NCBI GenBank assembly: GCA_018350325.1
Contig: JAEVLN010000008.1
Location: forward strand, 2,809,794 to 2,873,793
Direction: 5' to 3'
Source of the DNA: Globodera rostochiensis
Taxonomy: Eukaryota > Nematoda > Chromadorea > Rhabditida > Heteroderidae
Length of the DNA: 64,000 bases
Shown: piece by piece, positions 1 through 19,079 of the stretch
Layout: each line of letters starts with the position of its first letter
Position numbering within the stretch: the first letter of the stretch is position 1
Made by a program: the position numbers and the translations under genes
The notes under the pieces: generated by a model
Databases searched by the model: none
What the model saw: only the letters and a program-made list of their open reading frames with translations
What the model was told of the DNA's origin: nothing

Positions 1-2176
<2,176 letters not shown>

Positions 2177-2744
2177 TTTGTTGATTTTATTTTTGATTTT
2201 GCATTTGGCAATTGGCAATTTTTGTCGTTCTGGTTTATTTTGACCGTTGATCTTGACACTTTCGCTCATTATCAGCAAAATATATGTTTTCGCCATTAGC
2301 ACCATATTCTGGTATTGTTTCTGTTTTAATACGGAGAAATTCTTTTTTTGTTTGAATGAAATATACGGATTGATGAATGAATTTTGAATTTGATTTGTTG
2401 TCTCTCTTAAAGCTGATTTCGAATTCGGCTCGTTTTTGCCCTTTCTTTGTCCGTGCTTCCCATTGATTGCTTTTTTGAGTGCCCGGCGGGGCCACTACCC
2501 TTTCACCACACACAGAAACCGAAGCATAAAAGGGGATGGCAGTGGAAAAGGGGGAGAATCGATTTTTGTTTTTTATTTATTTATAATTTGCATGGGCATT
2601 TTGATCCACTTTTGAGCGGGGATTTTAGTGGTGATGGAGATTGTCTTCGACAATTTGAATTGCGTATTATTTCCAGAAACTGCTTCCTAAACGCGAACCA
2701 TAAATTCTAACCTTTGACCCTTTTTATTCCATCAAATCGGGCGA
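2177..2744. other. Intergenic, ABCC to EPS15
   Basis: AT-rich sequence following the ABCC stop, then the presumed 5' region of the EPS15 gene. I see no coding exon here. ORFs on both strands lack similarity and splice context. Confidence 0.5.
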
Positions 2745-5700
2745 ATGTCGTCGTCACCCAGCGAAGAGTTGTGTGCGCCGTACAACGACTTCTACGAGAA
2801 GCTCTTCAGACAGGTAAATCGGTCGGTCCGTAGATGGATGATTTATGTTGTGTTCCGTTCCATCCATTCAAAAAGGCCATTTTATCCCAAGAAATCATTT
2901 AAACCAAATTTTTGAATTCTATCCGCCCCAATTCAGCTGAATCCCTCCGGCGGCGCCGAGATCGACGCGGCGTCCATTGCCGCGTTTCTGAAGACAGCGC
3001 GTGGCGTCAATGTCGCGCAACTTTCGCAGGCACAAATTCTTTAATTTTATATTAATAATAGTGGACAATTTACAATAATAAGAAACTTTAAATGCCATTT
3101 TCTGTTGTTTACTTTTCTCCTACCATTTCAGATTTGGGAAATTGCGAGTGATCTGAGCGGTTACAAAAACCGTAGCGTTCTGAACAGACTCGGCGTGTTT
3201 ATGTGCTTTAAGGTAAGGCGGGCGGCATATTCTTCCACATTATTTTGTGGTATTAAAATGCGATTATTTGACTCTTTCAGAAGTTCCAATGCTTAAAAAA
3301 ATCCTTTTTTAGTTGGTGGCCGCCATTCAACAAGGTTTTTATAATGTTTATTGTGCGCGATACTTTACGAATTGGGCGCTCAAATGTCTCCGATTTGATT
3401 TTTTGCCCTTTTGGAAATTGTCCATTTTCAAAATGATTGGTTGATCGACGGCGTTGTCATCAATTTGCCTTTGTTCCAAGGCTTTCCCCTTGCGCCCTCC
3501 GTCCTCGACGTCTCTCTGTCCGCCGTGCCCCAATTCGAATGCCTTTCCCTCCCCACGCCGCCGCCTCAGCCCCCCGCGCCCCCTCCGGCGCCCACCAAAA
3601 GCCCATCAATCGCTTCCGAATTGGCCGGAGGTGGCGTCGAGTCGAGTTGGCCCATCGGAGTGGAGGAACAGCGCAAATATGAGGCCATCTTTGACAGTTT
3701 GGGTCCAGTCGGCGGCAAACTCAGCGGAGACCAGTGCAAACCCGTGCTGCTGAACTCGCAGTTGCCAAAGGCACTGCTCGCCAAGGTTTGGCTTAGTTAG
3801 GCCTCGCCAAAAACCAATTGGTGGGCCTTCGGAATAAATGCGATGAAATTGAGAAAAATATACAATATGTTGTTGGTTAAGATGTGGGATTTGGCGGATA
3901 TGGACTCGGACGGGTGTGAGTGATTAATGGTCTACAGAAATAACAAAAAAAAAGAGGCTATTTTTGGACAAAATTAAATCACCAGTTGTTCAGTCTGATC
4001 GGCGATTGGTTTTTGCAAAGTTCCTTTATTTTATTGCAGTTTTGGACCGTCCCGAGTTCTGTGTGGCGCTGCATCTTGTCTACAAGGTGATGAAGCTGCT
4101 CCCCCCCCCCCCCCCCAACCCCATTCATCACCCCCACCCCTTTCCCACTTTCAGGCCCTGCAGAACGAACCCATTCTCGATCAACTGCCTCAGGCTCTGA
4201 TCCCTCCCTCCAAGAGGGGAATCGTCCGACGGATGTCCACACGCTCTGTCGACCCAACGACCCATTCTTCACATGCTCCGCGTGAGTGGCGTTGAACTTT
4301 TCCTGAAATCGATCGATTCGCCTTTTTCTGATTAGCTTTGAGTTGGAGCTCCCGAGCGTCAAGTGTCGCCTCTCTGAACATTCAATTCGGCCCTCCTACT
4401 AGTCCACCGACTCGCCCCCCTCGTCCTGCAAGCCGAGCGGTCTCTCCACCCCCAAATGTTGTCACAAAGCAATCACTTTTTGATCGGAATCCGAGCAATT
4501 GGAAGATTGATGATCTTGGCCGATATGAGAGCGAATTTACACGATTGGACAGTGATAGAGACGGATTTATCGGGGGAGGCGATGTTCGGGACGTATTTCT
4601 ACGGTGCGTCGCATTTTGGACAAGAATTTTTAACCCGTTTTAGGTCTGGCCTTCCCCAACTTGTTCTTGCCCGAATTTGGGCTCGTGTTGACGTTGCAAA
4701 AACGGGCAAATTGGGTTTGGAGCAGTACGCAAAATGGTATCAAGAAAGGGGGCGGGATGAATGTGGAGAATGCGAAGCATATTCGAATTGAAGCGTGGAG
4801 TTGATTCGAGAATGCCAAGTCGAGCAGAGCAGCGCGACGAACGCCGAATACCAAGCGCAGGGAGCCGCCAGCGGTGACGGCGGCACTCCGTCGTCACCGC
4901 CTCTGCTTGCGGCATCGTCCGGTTTGGCACGACGCGACTCACAAATTTCGAATGCCACCAACAATTCGGTTGACATTTTGTTTCTGAGCCCTAACCATCC
5001 AAAATTGAAGTCGACCGGTGCAAAAGCGGTGACTGAGGCATGTCAGCGAGTGATGGAACTGAATGCCGAGATTGAACAGATCCAGCAGGGCCGACGGCAG
5101 GCGGAGCAGGACCTATTCCAGGCGGAAGCGGACATGAAGGTGAAGAACTCGGAGATCCGGAACTTGGAGATTGAACTGCTGACGCTGAATGCGACAGTGA
5201 AACAGTTAATGAACCAGCGCGTGGAGGCCAGTAAGTGTTGTGACAGTTTGCATTTTGTGAGTGATTGTTTGCCTTCGACAGACAAACGATTGAACGATTT
5301 GGACACAAAGATCGTTCGATTGGAAGTAATGGCCGTGGACAATCAGGAGAGGTTAGAGGAGGACGAGGAGAGACTGGCAAAGACTAAGACGGACATTCAG
5401 AAGGCGAAGGGGAACTCCCCGGTTTGTTCGTGTTTAAGCATTTGTCCTCCTGGGCTTCTGAAAACAATGAGACGAAAATGAGTGAATTTGGTGACTTTGC
5501 CCCGGGGGGTTTTTTTGTTGAATATTTTGTGTATGCCCTAAAGGGGGGGGGGTGTTTGAGTGGTCCATTCACTCTGTTTTGTGAGTGCAGGCGGAAGAGG
5601 AACTGTTGGCTCAACTTCGGATAGAAGTGCAAGCGCGGCGGGAGCTGAGAGAGGTGACCAATGTCCGGCTAAAGGAACAAAACGCCAAATTTGAAGGCTT

Positions 5701-6308
5701 TGTGGACGAACTCACCCAGGTCTGTTAATGTGGCCTGGGGCATTTGATGTCAAAGTCAAAGTCATCCTTTTTGATCAGTTGGAGCGTGGAATGGCCAAGA
5801 ATGAGGAGGAATGTGCGCATTTGAGGACGGACATGGCGGAAATGGAGCGAATTCTGGCAGGAGTGGAGAAGGGCGACGATGCTGCCAAAAAAGAGCTGCT
5901 GGAGAGGACGTTCTTCCAGCTGAATGGGGTCGGTCATCAGTACGATGCTAGGAATTAGGGCTGCTCGAGACTTGAAATTTAAAATGACATCGATACTCGA
6001 GACCGAGAATCTAGACCCAAAAAACCGAGAAATTTCTCGACTCGAGATTCCGAGACTCTCGAGCAGCCCTATTCGGAATGTGGCATTTTAACTAAAATTT
6101 CGTTCATTTTGTCATTACATTCATTCAGACAGACGGCGGCGGTGGCAGAAGCAGCAGCAGAACGGACTCGGCGGAGTTCGCGCGGCATCCCTCGTCCGAT
6201 CCGTTTGGCGGTGAAAACGGCGACGATCCGTTCGGAGCAAAGCTCAGCGGCAGTGTTGGGGACGACGGCAAATTTGCAAACTTTGCCAACTTTTCGGCGT
6301 TTTCCTAA
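2745..6308 (+). CDS. ehs-1: EPS15/EHS-1-like endocytic adaptor
   Basis: EPS15-family scaffold acting at clathrin-coated pits, where EH domains bind NPF proteins and DPF motifs bind the AP-2 appendage. The start ATG at 2745 opens MSSSPSEELCAPYNDFYEKL. EH1 spans exons to 3334 (AAFLKTARG, IWEIASDLSG, LVAAIQQG). EH2 spans 3640-4250, with MWDLADMDSDG/LDRPEFCVALHLVYK and ALQNEPI. EH3 starts near DDLGRYESEFTRLDSDRDGF and continues into SGLPQLVLARIWARVDVAKTG. A long coiled coil follows (about 5030-5930, rich in E/Q/L heptads). The last exon (6130-6308) carries SDPFGG and DDPFG AP-2-binding motifs and ends FANFANFSAF-stop. Domain order is canonical and the protein is compact. Oddities: the intron after exon 2 (from 3030) uses a GC donor; the EH3-to-linker junction (about 4735-4795) is unresolved, all three frames closing there; and an intron near 5957 carries a foldback element. 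Pro-rich linkers lie between EH1 and EH2 and between EH2 and EH3. Confidence 0.9.
5956..6071. repeat. Foldback / MITE-like element in EPS15 intron
   Basis: Perfect 15-bp terminal inverted repeats (tagggctgctcgaga at 5956-5970, its reverse complement at 6057-6071) enclose about 86 bp that is itself partly palindromic and rich in ctcgag-type motifs. It lies wholly within the last intron of the EPS15 gene. No coding capacity. Likely a short non-autonomous DNA element. Confidence 0.75.
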
Positions 6309-7765
6309 CAACCCTTTGATAAACATTTGTCTTGTGTTTCATTCATTCGCTTGTCATCAAAAATGGATAAAGCCAATTTGCCGGCGGTATGTATATTATA
6401 TTTTCCCGGCCCCCTTCGCCCCCTCCGGCGTTTCTCGTGACAAATATTCCCTCCAGGCAATTGGGAATATGAAGGGCCGTTCTCCCCACTTCCCCCCCCC
6501 CCCCTTCTTCCCCCAAAGGGCTTTCTGGCACATATTAATAATATTGGTCAGTCGGCCCCACATTTCCCCGCTGAGGGGCGCTTAAGCAGCCGGAAGGGGG
6601 GGGGGCTTTTTATGAAGGGAAAGTTTGTCGTTCGCCGTCTTCAGCTGTTTTGGCATCACTGGAGGGGAAAAGCACCGGGAAATGGTCCCGGAGGGGCAAA
6701 GAAAGGGGGGAGGTGGTCCCAATGCCGCCAATAGTTACTGGTTGCTTACCGACTCTGTTTTTGGCACTCATTCAGATGCCCCCCCCCTTTTGCATTTCAA
6801 CTTTCAATCCCTCCCCCTCCTCCCCCCCCCCCCCCGCAATTCGCTGCTTCCGAATGGACGGACTTTTTATCAATTTGCATTTCCGTCCCATCGTCGCAAT
6901 TGTATCCAAATTGTGCGATTATTAGCATAATTACATCAGTCCGCCGGTGCCAAAGTGCCCCCGGGGGTTGATTGATTTTGCGTGGGAAAGGGACGGCGAA
7001 ACGGCGATGTAACAAAGCGTTCTTTACCGGTGATGAATGTATGCAAAAAATGAGGGCAAAAAGAAGCCCCTCGAGGGAATAAGCCATTTTCCCACCCATC
7101 CATTAAACGCCCTCAGAAAAAAGGCGCTTATCGGCACGACTTCATTAGTGCCATTAGGGCCATAATATGCCCAAACCTTCCCCATTTCACCGTATTTTCG
7201 CCTTTCCCATCGCTCATCACTGCTAAAGTGCCGTTTTTGTGCAATTAACTCCCAAAATTGGGGCAAAAACATTTGTGCCATTCCAAAATAACCGCCACAT
7301 TTTGGAATAATTATTTTTCAACGATTTCTCCAAGTTGTTTTGAGTTTTTGCACTGATTTGGTAGGGCGTCTGATTATTTATGCAAATTTTAAATTGATTT
7401 TTAGTGGTTCAAACTGACGGATTTCCCGTTTAAATTGGTTATATTTAAATGGCATTAAAATTAAAACAGAAAATTATTATTTTAAAATGCGTAAATGAAT
7501 TGTAACATTCCAAAGAGACAGGCATTTTACGACGTATGGACAACAAAATTAAATGTTAAATCATTACAATTGCTCGCTTATGAATTTTTAGTTTTTTAAG
7601 TTTTCGGAGTGCCGAGAAATTTGGGTAAACATTAAAATTGGACGGTCCTTTTCATTCATCTCCAATTTGCTTGGTGTGGTTGCGAATGTGCAGGGCTTCT
7701 TCCGTCCGTCCGTCCGCCTCCAATGTGCCGTTAGCCGCTTCTTAAATACACTCCCCGGCCAGTAA
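6309..7765. other. Intergenic, EPS15 to Cys-loop channel
   Basis: About 1.45 kb with no convincing gene. It holds several homopolymer runs (poly-C near 6490 and 6825, poly-G near 6600), then AT-rich sequence 7290-7660. It ends in the presumed promoter of the channel gene, whose signal-peptide ATG is at 7766. Confidence 0.5.
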
Positions 7766-12544
<4,779 letters not shown>

Positions 12545-12851
12545 CACGTTGAGAATGTGTCAGACACATTAAAATGCTCATCTTCATCTCAGAATTTTAT
12601 TATGTTAAAGACAATTTGAACTTTTGGTTCATCCTCCAAACTCCTGGGAAGGCCTTTCCCAAAACAGAAATTGGGGGGGGGGGGAAGGAAGTTGGTTTGG
12701 GGTTGAAGAAATAAATAGGGCTTATTTTTAAGGCGATGTGCGCTAATCCAAACTTCTCGACTGTTGTTTTATATTTACAATTACTGACAATGAAAAAACG
12801 GATTAGTGGCCCAAATTGAGAAAGTGTTCATCATCAATCAAATCGTCATGT

Positions 12852-14438
12852 TCATTCACCATTTTTCAAGACGAGGAAAGCGTTGAGTAATTGGCGGTCC
12901 ACCAACTGAACAAATGAAGAATAAAATGGAATTTGGCCCTTTCTTTTGCTTATCAGAAGCCATCCCTTCTCGTACCAGCTGAATGTTGCCATCTTTGTGC
13001 ACTTGAACGAGTCGATGATCACAAAATTCGATTAGTTGTTGTCTGAGTGCTGTCTCCGATGTTGTGGCGAATTCGTCCCTAAACTCAGTGAACATAAAGT
13101 TGTTCTGGACCTTCCCCATTTTGGAGTCCCCCCCCCAATCATTCAATCCCATTTTTGGCATTTTCTCAGAGCCAACAAACTTTAGGATGCGACAAAATTT
13201 GGGAATTCCCAGCGAATTCATCACGCCGCGCTTCTCCTTGGACGGGGCGTGCAGTGCGAGTTGCGTCAGAATTTTGCGCATGTTGGAAGTGGTGGCCTCC
13301 CAAAACACGTCCAGGGAGGACATTGTGTGCTGCACTTTTTGTGGTTTAAATTGCAATGAATTTGATTTTGTTCTTTATTTTTACCTTTGCATTTCCTTTC
13401 GCGTCCAGCCCAAGCAGTCGAGTGCCATCAGCCATCACTTCGTTTTCATAGCACCGGTATGTGGAAATTGGGTAATGGAGCCATGCAAAGGCGTCACGAA
13501 GAGGCTAAAAGTCGAATTTAATTTCAAAACAAACCGGAGAAGTGCACGGACCTGGTCCCAAATGAGTGCGGCGTTGACGTGGTCCACCGAGGCGATCAGT
13601 TGGACATTCCTCGCATTGGCCAGCACAGAAAAGGCCGTCTGATGGACGCGTGATCTAAACCACCAAAGTTTTTACAAAATTTGTTTGGCCAAATAAACCG
13701 ACCTCAGCTGAGGCGAGTCAATGTTGAGCACAATGAGCACCAACGGGTCCGCCAACTGTTTGTCGATGCAGTCGCGCAGCGCTTAAACAAATTCTTCAGA
13801 CTTTGTCATCGTTTATTCCCACTTTCAGCCGCCGTTTCCACGGACTTTCGCTTCACTTTGGCCACCCCTTTCAGCTTAAGCTCCTCCGCCATTCGTTCGA
13901 TAATTTTTGGCACAGTATCGGAAGGGTTGAGACCGTCGACAACGAAAATCCGATGAGCTCTGGAGATCAAAAAATCACCAAACTGCTTCAAAATGAGACG
14001 TTTGGAGCCGAGACCGTGGAGCTGACAATGAAACAAGATTGGATTAAATAAATTTTGAGCATTTTTTGGGGAGAATTTTTTTTGTTATTCAACATTAGCC
14101 CAATTTCGACTCAAAACATCGCCCGTTTTTGATATTTTCGTTTACCAAAATGTTAAATTCGCCACTCTCCAACAGACGCAACCATTCTTCAAAATGTTGG
14201 CCAATGGTTCGCCCATTTGGGCGGCTTTCGACTTGTGATGGCAAATGGTTGTCCAATTCCTAAAATCATCGATTTTATGGACGAAATTTCTGACAAAACT
14301 TTTTGGACATCAAAGCAACATTTGACGGCGGCGAAGTCGCAGCGATTGGAATTGTCGAATTTTTTTGACTTCTTCGGCTTTATGTTTTCCTCCTCCTCTT
14401 CCCTCTCCCCCTCAGAATCGGACGACAATTGCAATTTT
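12852..14438 (-). CDS. orc-2: Origin recognition complex subunit 2 (ORC2)
   Basis: Subunit of the nuclear ORC that marks replication origins. Exons on the minus strand read, N to C: an acidic/basic linker (SSDSEGEREEEEENIKPKKS), EEWLRLLESGEFNILVNENI, then the ORC2 core LHGLGSKRLILKQFGDFLI, AHRIFVVDGLNPSDTVPKII, a DPLVLIVLNIDSPQLR-like segment, NVQLIASVDHVNAALIWDQV (matching the family's HLIASIDHINAPLMWD region), and a C-terminal winged-helix-like part ending LRQQLIEFCDHRLVQVHKDG. The last short exon gives VDRQLLNAFLVLKNGE-stop at 12852. This arrangement requires an intron after NIQL; reading straight through would instead end in a non-homologous tail. The N-terminal exon(s) before 14438 were not identified, so the start is open. 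It converges tail-to-tail with the Cys-loop channel gene, about 300 bp apart. Confidence 0.82.
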
Positions 14439-15375
14439 CTGAAATTCTTCCAGATTATAACAAGTCAAAAGATTCTTAAGAATGAAAATGGCCAAGCATG
14501 GCATACAGATTGTGAAATAAAAAAATTCATTTTTGATCGCTTTAAGACCCATTATAAAAAAACATAAAATTTTTTCGGGGTAATCCAAGCAGAAGTGTTC
14601 AAATTTGAAACGCCCGCCTCTGAGCTAAGCCGCGGCCGGGAGACCGTCCGGGAGAGCGTTTATTTGGACTGAAATAGTGACTCAGCGCCGCCCCAAGCGC
14701 ATTCATTTGGTAGTGACGGCGCCAAGGCGACGGCGTCGTCTCCATCGGCTGGTCAACGCTTTCGTTGCCGTCCAATTTTGAATTCTTCGGCGGCTAAAAT
14801 TCTTTTTTCGCTCTTTTCAATGGAAATGTACATTTTGTACTTACGGTTATTTGCATTGATGACCCACCAACTTCCAGAGACGAAAGGTCGTTGGCATTTC
14901 TTTTTTTGTTAGGAGTTGTTTGCATTTCACGGAAATTTGTCTTTCTTCCTTAAAAGTTTAAATAGGTAAATTTGAATTCAAAATAACAGGCAAAGAATTC
15001 AGCGCCCTCACAGCGCGGCATTTTTCTTTGATTGAATGAATTAATAAATGACTTTAAAGCTTTTTGCGCTTTAAAGGGTTTCGCCTACACGACAAAAAAG
15101 TAACATTTCGCTTATAAATTCAAAATTAATTTTCTGTTTTTAATTTGATTTGAAATTTTGTTACTTTGGCGTTTTGTTGGCGCGCTGTTTTATCCTTTTT
15201 TCCACCTATATAAGACGCCAAAAAAACTCATTTTTTCTTTTCTTTTTTTTTTGAACCGTTGTGGCTTTTCTGATATAATTTGTTCATAAAAGTTGTGATG
15301 GCATTTTTCCTTCTTTTTTTAGAAAAAGGCATCCAATTCCAAACGACTCCCACAGAACCGCTCCGTAGTGACAAA
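14439..15375. other. Divergent intergenic region, ORC2 / SLC36 copy 1
   Basis: Presumed shared upstream region of orc-2 (-) and the SLC36 gene (+). The missing ORC2 first exon may lie at its left edge. From about 15240 it becomes similar to 63235 onward (start of the duplicated SLC36 block). A pyrimidine tract ending tttttttag at 15321 could be a trans-splice or cis-splice acceptor for the transporter mRNA. Confidence 0.4.
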
Positions 15376-15960
15376 ATGACGTCGATAGATGAGGAGAATA
15401 ATGATAGTGATTCGAAATACGATGAAATTTACGAGAGCGCTGAGGTAACGGAGCCGAGTTGGGACGAATCGGCGAATTACCAAACCAAACTTTTCCAGGA
15501 CGAGGACAAACTGCAGAAACAACCACAAAAGACAGCCGCCGGTCTGATGCGTGACGCCCACGGCGAGATTATTCGGGAAAAGGGACTTTCGTACGTCTGA
15601 CGTGAAATTGCCCTTTCATAAAATGATTTTGTCGTCGTTCAGCTTTCTCGTGGTATTGCTCGACTTCTTAAAAGGACGCGTTAGTTCCGGATTCCTCGCG
15701 CTTCCATTGGCCTTTTGCCGTGCCGGACCCTGGGTTGCTTTGGTTTTCGGATTCCCAATACTCTTTCGGTTAAGTCCGCCCTAATTCTGCTCTTCTTCAT
15801 TGCTTTCCTCAATTACTATTCCATGTCGCTACTTGTGCAGTGTGCTCAGTACCATTATGTTCGGTACGTTATGCTTTATGGCCACAGCATTTTTCATTCC
15901 TTCAGACTCAACATTCCTTATCTGAATTACGGCAATGTGGCGAGAGAGACGTGCAAAGTC
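15240..15960 (+). repeat. Duplicated segment, copy 1 (matches 63235-64000)
   Basis: Covers the 5' flank, first exons and first introns of an SLC36 gene. From about 15291 to 15880 it is nearly identical to 63290-63880; then the short intron differs in sequence while the next exon is again nearly identical. Indicates a recent gene duplication, 48 kb apart in the same orientation. Confidence 0.9.
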
Positions 15961-17548
15961 AGCTTCAGATGGGTCCAAGGCCATGGAAAACTTGCTAAGT
16001 TAGTAATGCCGGCTAGGGTCCGGACGATTGAAATTCTCGGATTCCTTGGTACTTTTCGATCGAAAATTTCTATATTCGATTGCAATCTTGATCAGTCTGC
16101 AAGTCCGGGCTCTAATGCTGATAAGGTGTATGGCTAATCCAAATACTCCCCCAACCTCCCAAAGGAACATTGTCAACATGGTCACCCTTTTGCACCAATT
16201 CGGCGTCTGCAGCTTGTACTATAAGTTTATAGCGGTTAACCTGAAAGAGGTAGTTGCTGTATTAATCGAATTTCTTTTCTTTATCATTCATTCCAACTAA
16301 TTTAAAGATATATGTAAATATGTCCGAGGACTTGCATTCGGGGCCTTGGTCTAATCTATGGCCGTGGCTTTTGCTCATTTTCCTCCCAATGGTCGTTCTG
16401 GTAAATGAAATGAGTGTTTTTTAAAGTTTTAAAAAGCCCAAAATTAGAACTCCATTCTGTCGATGAACGTTTTGTCCATTTGGTGCATCATCGGCAACGT
16501 ATTGACGCTGTTGAGTTTGGCAGTCATACTTTATGTGAGTGCTTTTTTCTATACGATTTGAATTCGTTTTTTTTTCAACACATTTCAGACTTTGGTTGAA
16601 GAGTCACATCTCCGAAGAGATGACTACAAACTCGACTTAACGGTTAAAGACCTTCCTCCGGCAGTTGGCGCCATTATCCTCGTTTGCCTTACTCAGGCGT
16701 TGGTTCGTTGCCGGAATTGGTCGTTCATGAATTAATGTGCCCTTTTTGACAGGTCCTTCCGTTGGAGAACAAAATAAAGAAGCCACGACAAATGCTGGGA
16801 CCCTTTGGCGTTCTGTCCTTCGGCATTTCCATTTCAGTCCTCATTTATGCGACTGTCGGTTTCTTCGGTTATCTTGCTTATGGAGACAAAGTAAAGACCC
16901 GCATCACAGAGAATCTGCCGAAGCATCGAATGTAAAGAGAATTTGCTTTTTCCGTTAATTTTTTTGGTTGTTAAGTTCAACTACGTTGGTCAAATTGGCT
17001 CTTTGCTTGTCCGTTTTCGCCTCCTTTCTTCTTCAAATGTACGTCATCATCGAAGTGTTGTGGCCTCAAATCGACCGGCGGATGTTAAAGATGTCTGCTT
17101 CATTCAAACTTTTCTGCAAGCTGTTCTTTCGAGCCCTGATGGTTTTCATATGTTGTGAGTGATCAAAGTTAAATGTTTAATTCTCTGTTTTTCCGATTGA
17201 TCCATCGATTAGTTTATTTGACGTATATTTCAGTTTTGGTTGCATACTATGTGCCGAACACGAGCCGTGTTGGGCCTTTAATTGGCGCTACTACAGGCGC
17301 GTTTCTCTATTTTTATAATTTTTAATTTGAATATTTTAGGCACACTCCTCGCCTTTGTGTTCCCCGCCATGATCGACCTGTTCACTTTCGTTCCACTCCT
17401 TCTCAAACAAAATCACTTTCGAGAGGCCTATCTTCGATGTTGTCAAAACATTTTGTTGGTCCTAATTGCATTGTTCATAATGGCAGGAGGATTAATGAAT
17501 ATTCCGGCGCTGCTAGAGCCGAAGAGTGTCAAACCGTGCTGCGACTAA
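15376..17548 (+). CDS. SLC36-type (proton-coupled) amino acid transporter, copy 1
   Basis: AAAP-superfamily carrier (PAT/SLC36 type) with multiple membrane segments, acting at plasma or lysosomal membrane. An acidic N-terminal tail (MTSIDEENNDSDSKYDEIYE) leads into TM1 at GLS/FLVVLLDFLKG...GFLALPLAFCRAGPWVAL, the family's G-x-G-LALP region. Then come ALILLFFIAFLNYYS, LLVQCAQYHYVR, LNIPYLNYGNVARETCK, NIVNMVTLLHQFGVCSLYYKF, IAVNLKE, IWCIIGNVLTLLSLAVILYV, LPPAVGAIILVCLTQALV, VLPLENKIKKPRQMLGPFG, FFGYLAYGDKVKTRITENLP, LLQMYVIIEVLWPQI and LLAFVFPAMIDLFTFVPLL. It ends KSVKPCCD-stop. VAL-to-SAL continuity needs a 32-bp intron at 15743-15774. The 16000-16165 intron contains an open frame that is not coding by homology. 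In the first TM, copy 1 has GRVSSG where copy 2 has the more usual GLIGSG. All later TMs look intact. The trigger amino acid is unknown. Confidence 0.9.
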
Positions 17549-19079
17549 TGTTTCTGCTTCGATTCCGAATCTTTTTTCACTCCCATTTTGCTCATTGTTT
17601 ATTGTACATACATAACATATTTATATATAAAGTAATTGTTTGTGATCTCTGATCTCTACTGATTATTTTTTAGAATTAATTAACAAAGTCAAAGAAGTAA
17701 TCCTCCCCTAAAGTTAAAATATCATATAAAGGCTGCACCTAAATTAGAATAAAAATCGGGATCACGGTCTTTTCGGGGTGGATTGTCCCAGCTTTTGAAA
17801 TGCCGATCCCAGCAGTCAGCTTGTCCCGATTACTTAAACAACTTTATTTGTTAGTGCTTTCGAATGTACCAAGCTTACTTATTACATTTGATTTACTAAC
17901 ACAAAAGTTTTGATGTTCCAAATTGTCGGTGCCGAATCGAGGGGCGCCGACCGTGGATCATTAGAACCTACTCATCTGCTAATTTGTGAGTAAATGTCGA
18001 CGACGGTTTGGATGGGTCGGCGGAAATCAGAACGTACAACAAACAATTTCCATTCTTTGTTTAACACTTCTTTTTGGAGATGGAGTGAAAAGTGATGCGC
18101 GGCGCTCAATGGGTGGCCTTAATCGGAGGAGGAGCGTTTGATCGGATCGCTTTCGAAAACACCCCCCAAGGCATTTCGGGTGCCCCCCCCCCCGCCGCTT
18201 CCACACTTTTAATTGCTTATTTCGATGAGATGATTCTTCCCATCCATTCAATCAGCGATAATTATAACATTCTCTCAATCATTTCGTTGGTGCCGTCGTC
18301 TGCTGCTGCTGCTGCTGAAGTTATGCCCATCAAAAATGATATGACATCATTAATATGTACACATTCTAATTGTTTTGTTGTTATTTGTTGTTTTTGTTCC
18401 CCCATTAGAGCTATTCAAATTGTAAAATTACAAATATAAAATGGGAAAGGGCCATCAAAAGGAACTCTTCTCCCAAGTGCAACAACTCGACTTGCAATAA
18501 TTACGGGGGGGGGGGGAATTGATCGACGGAATAATTAATTTTGGGGTCGCCCCCCCCCCCACAAACCTCCCACACTTTTGGCCATGTGTTGAAACTGAAA
18601 AGGTGTAAAAATGGATGATGCTCTTCCATTTGCGGCTTCTCACACGCGGCGGTTGGTATTTGCTCGAGGGGGAAATTAGTGATCGTTTTACGATGCACTG
18701 ATTTTATATATACCCAATGCAATGGAATTCTGCCGAATTAAAGAGTTTGGAGACTGAGAAGCTTTAAAGCAAAAAACATTTGCACCGAAATGAAAAGAGT
18801 AATTAAAGCCGAAACGCCCCCCCCCCGCCTTTTGCTTTCTTTGCATTGTCCCCGCTTTTCGATTGAACCAATTCCCCCCCCCCGCCTTTTGCTTTCTTTG
18901 CATTGTCCCCGCTTTTCGATTGAACCAATTCCCCCCCCCCCCCGCCAATTCAATTCAATTCAATTCATTACAATACAAATTTCCAGCCGCATTTGCCCCC
19001 CCCCCCCCTCAACAAATTCGTTCCGTACACTTTCTTCAGACGCCCCAACAAAGTTTAATTCCCTCACTTTAGCGTCCCA
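17549..19079. other. Intergenic, SLC36 to tyrosinase
   Basis: About 1.5 kb without a convincing exon. It includes a short (CTG) run near 18300, poly-G/poly-C stretches near 18505 and 18550, the 56-bp tandem duplication at 18822-18937, and CAATT repeats just before 18966. The right part is presumably the tyrosinase promoter. Confidence 0.5.
18822..18937. repeat. Two-copy tandem repeat, about 56 bp
   Basis: The block running from poly-C through ccgccttttgctttctttgc to gattgaaccaattc occurs twice in tandem, separated by the poly-C tracts (a third poly-C follows). Non-coding, upstream of the tyrosinase. Confidence 0.85.

Noticed and set aside
4735..4800. Possible pseudogenising frameshift in EPS15 EH3
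   Set aside because: The rest of the gene, including coiled coil and DPF/NPF-type tail, is intact. A missed short intron is more likely, though I could not place it.
15999..16165. Open reading extension (LVMPARVRTIEILGFLG...) in SLC36 copy 1
   Set aside because: Family alignment skips it; splice sites at 15999 and 16165 give the expected LAK/NIVNMVTLLHQFG join.
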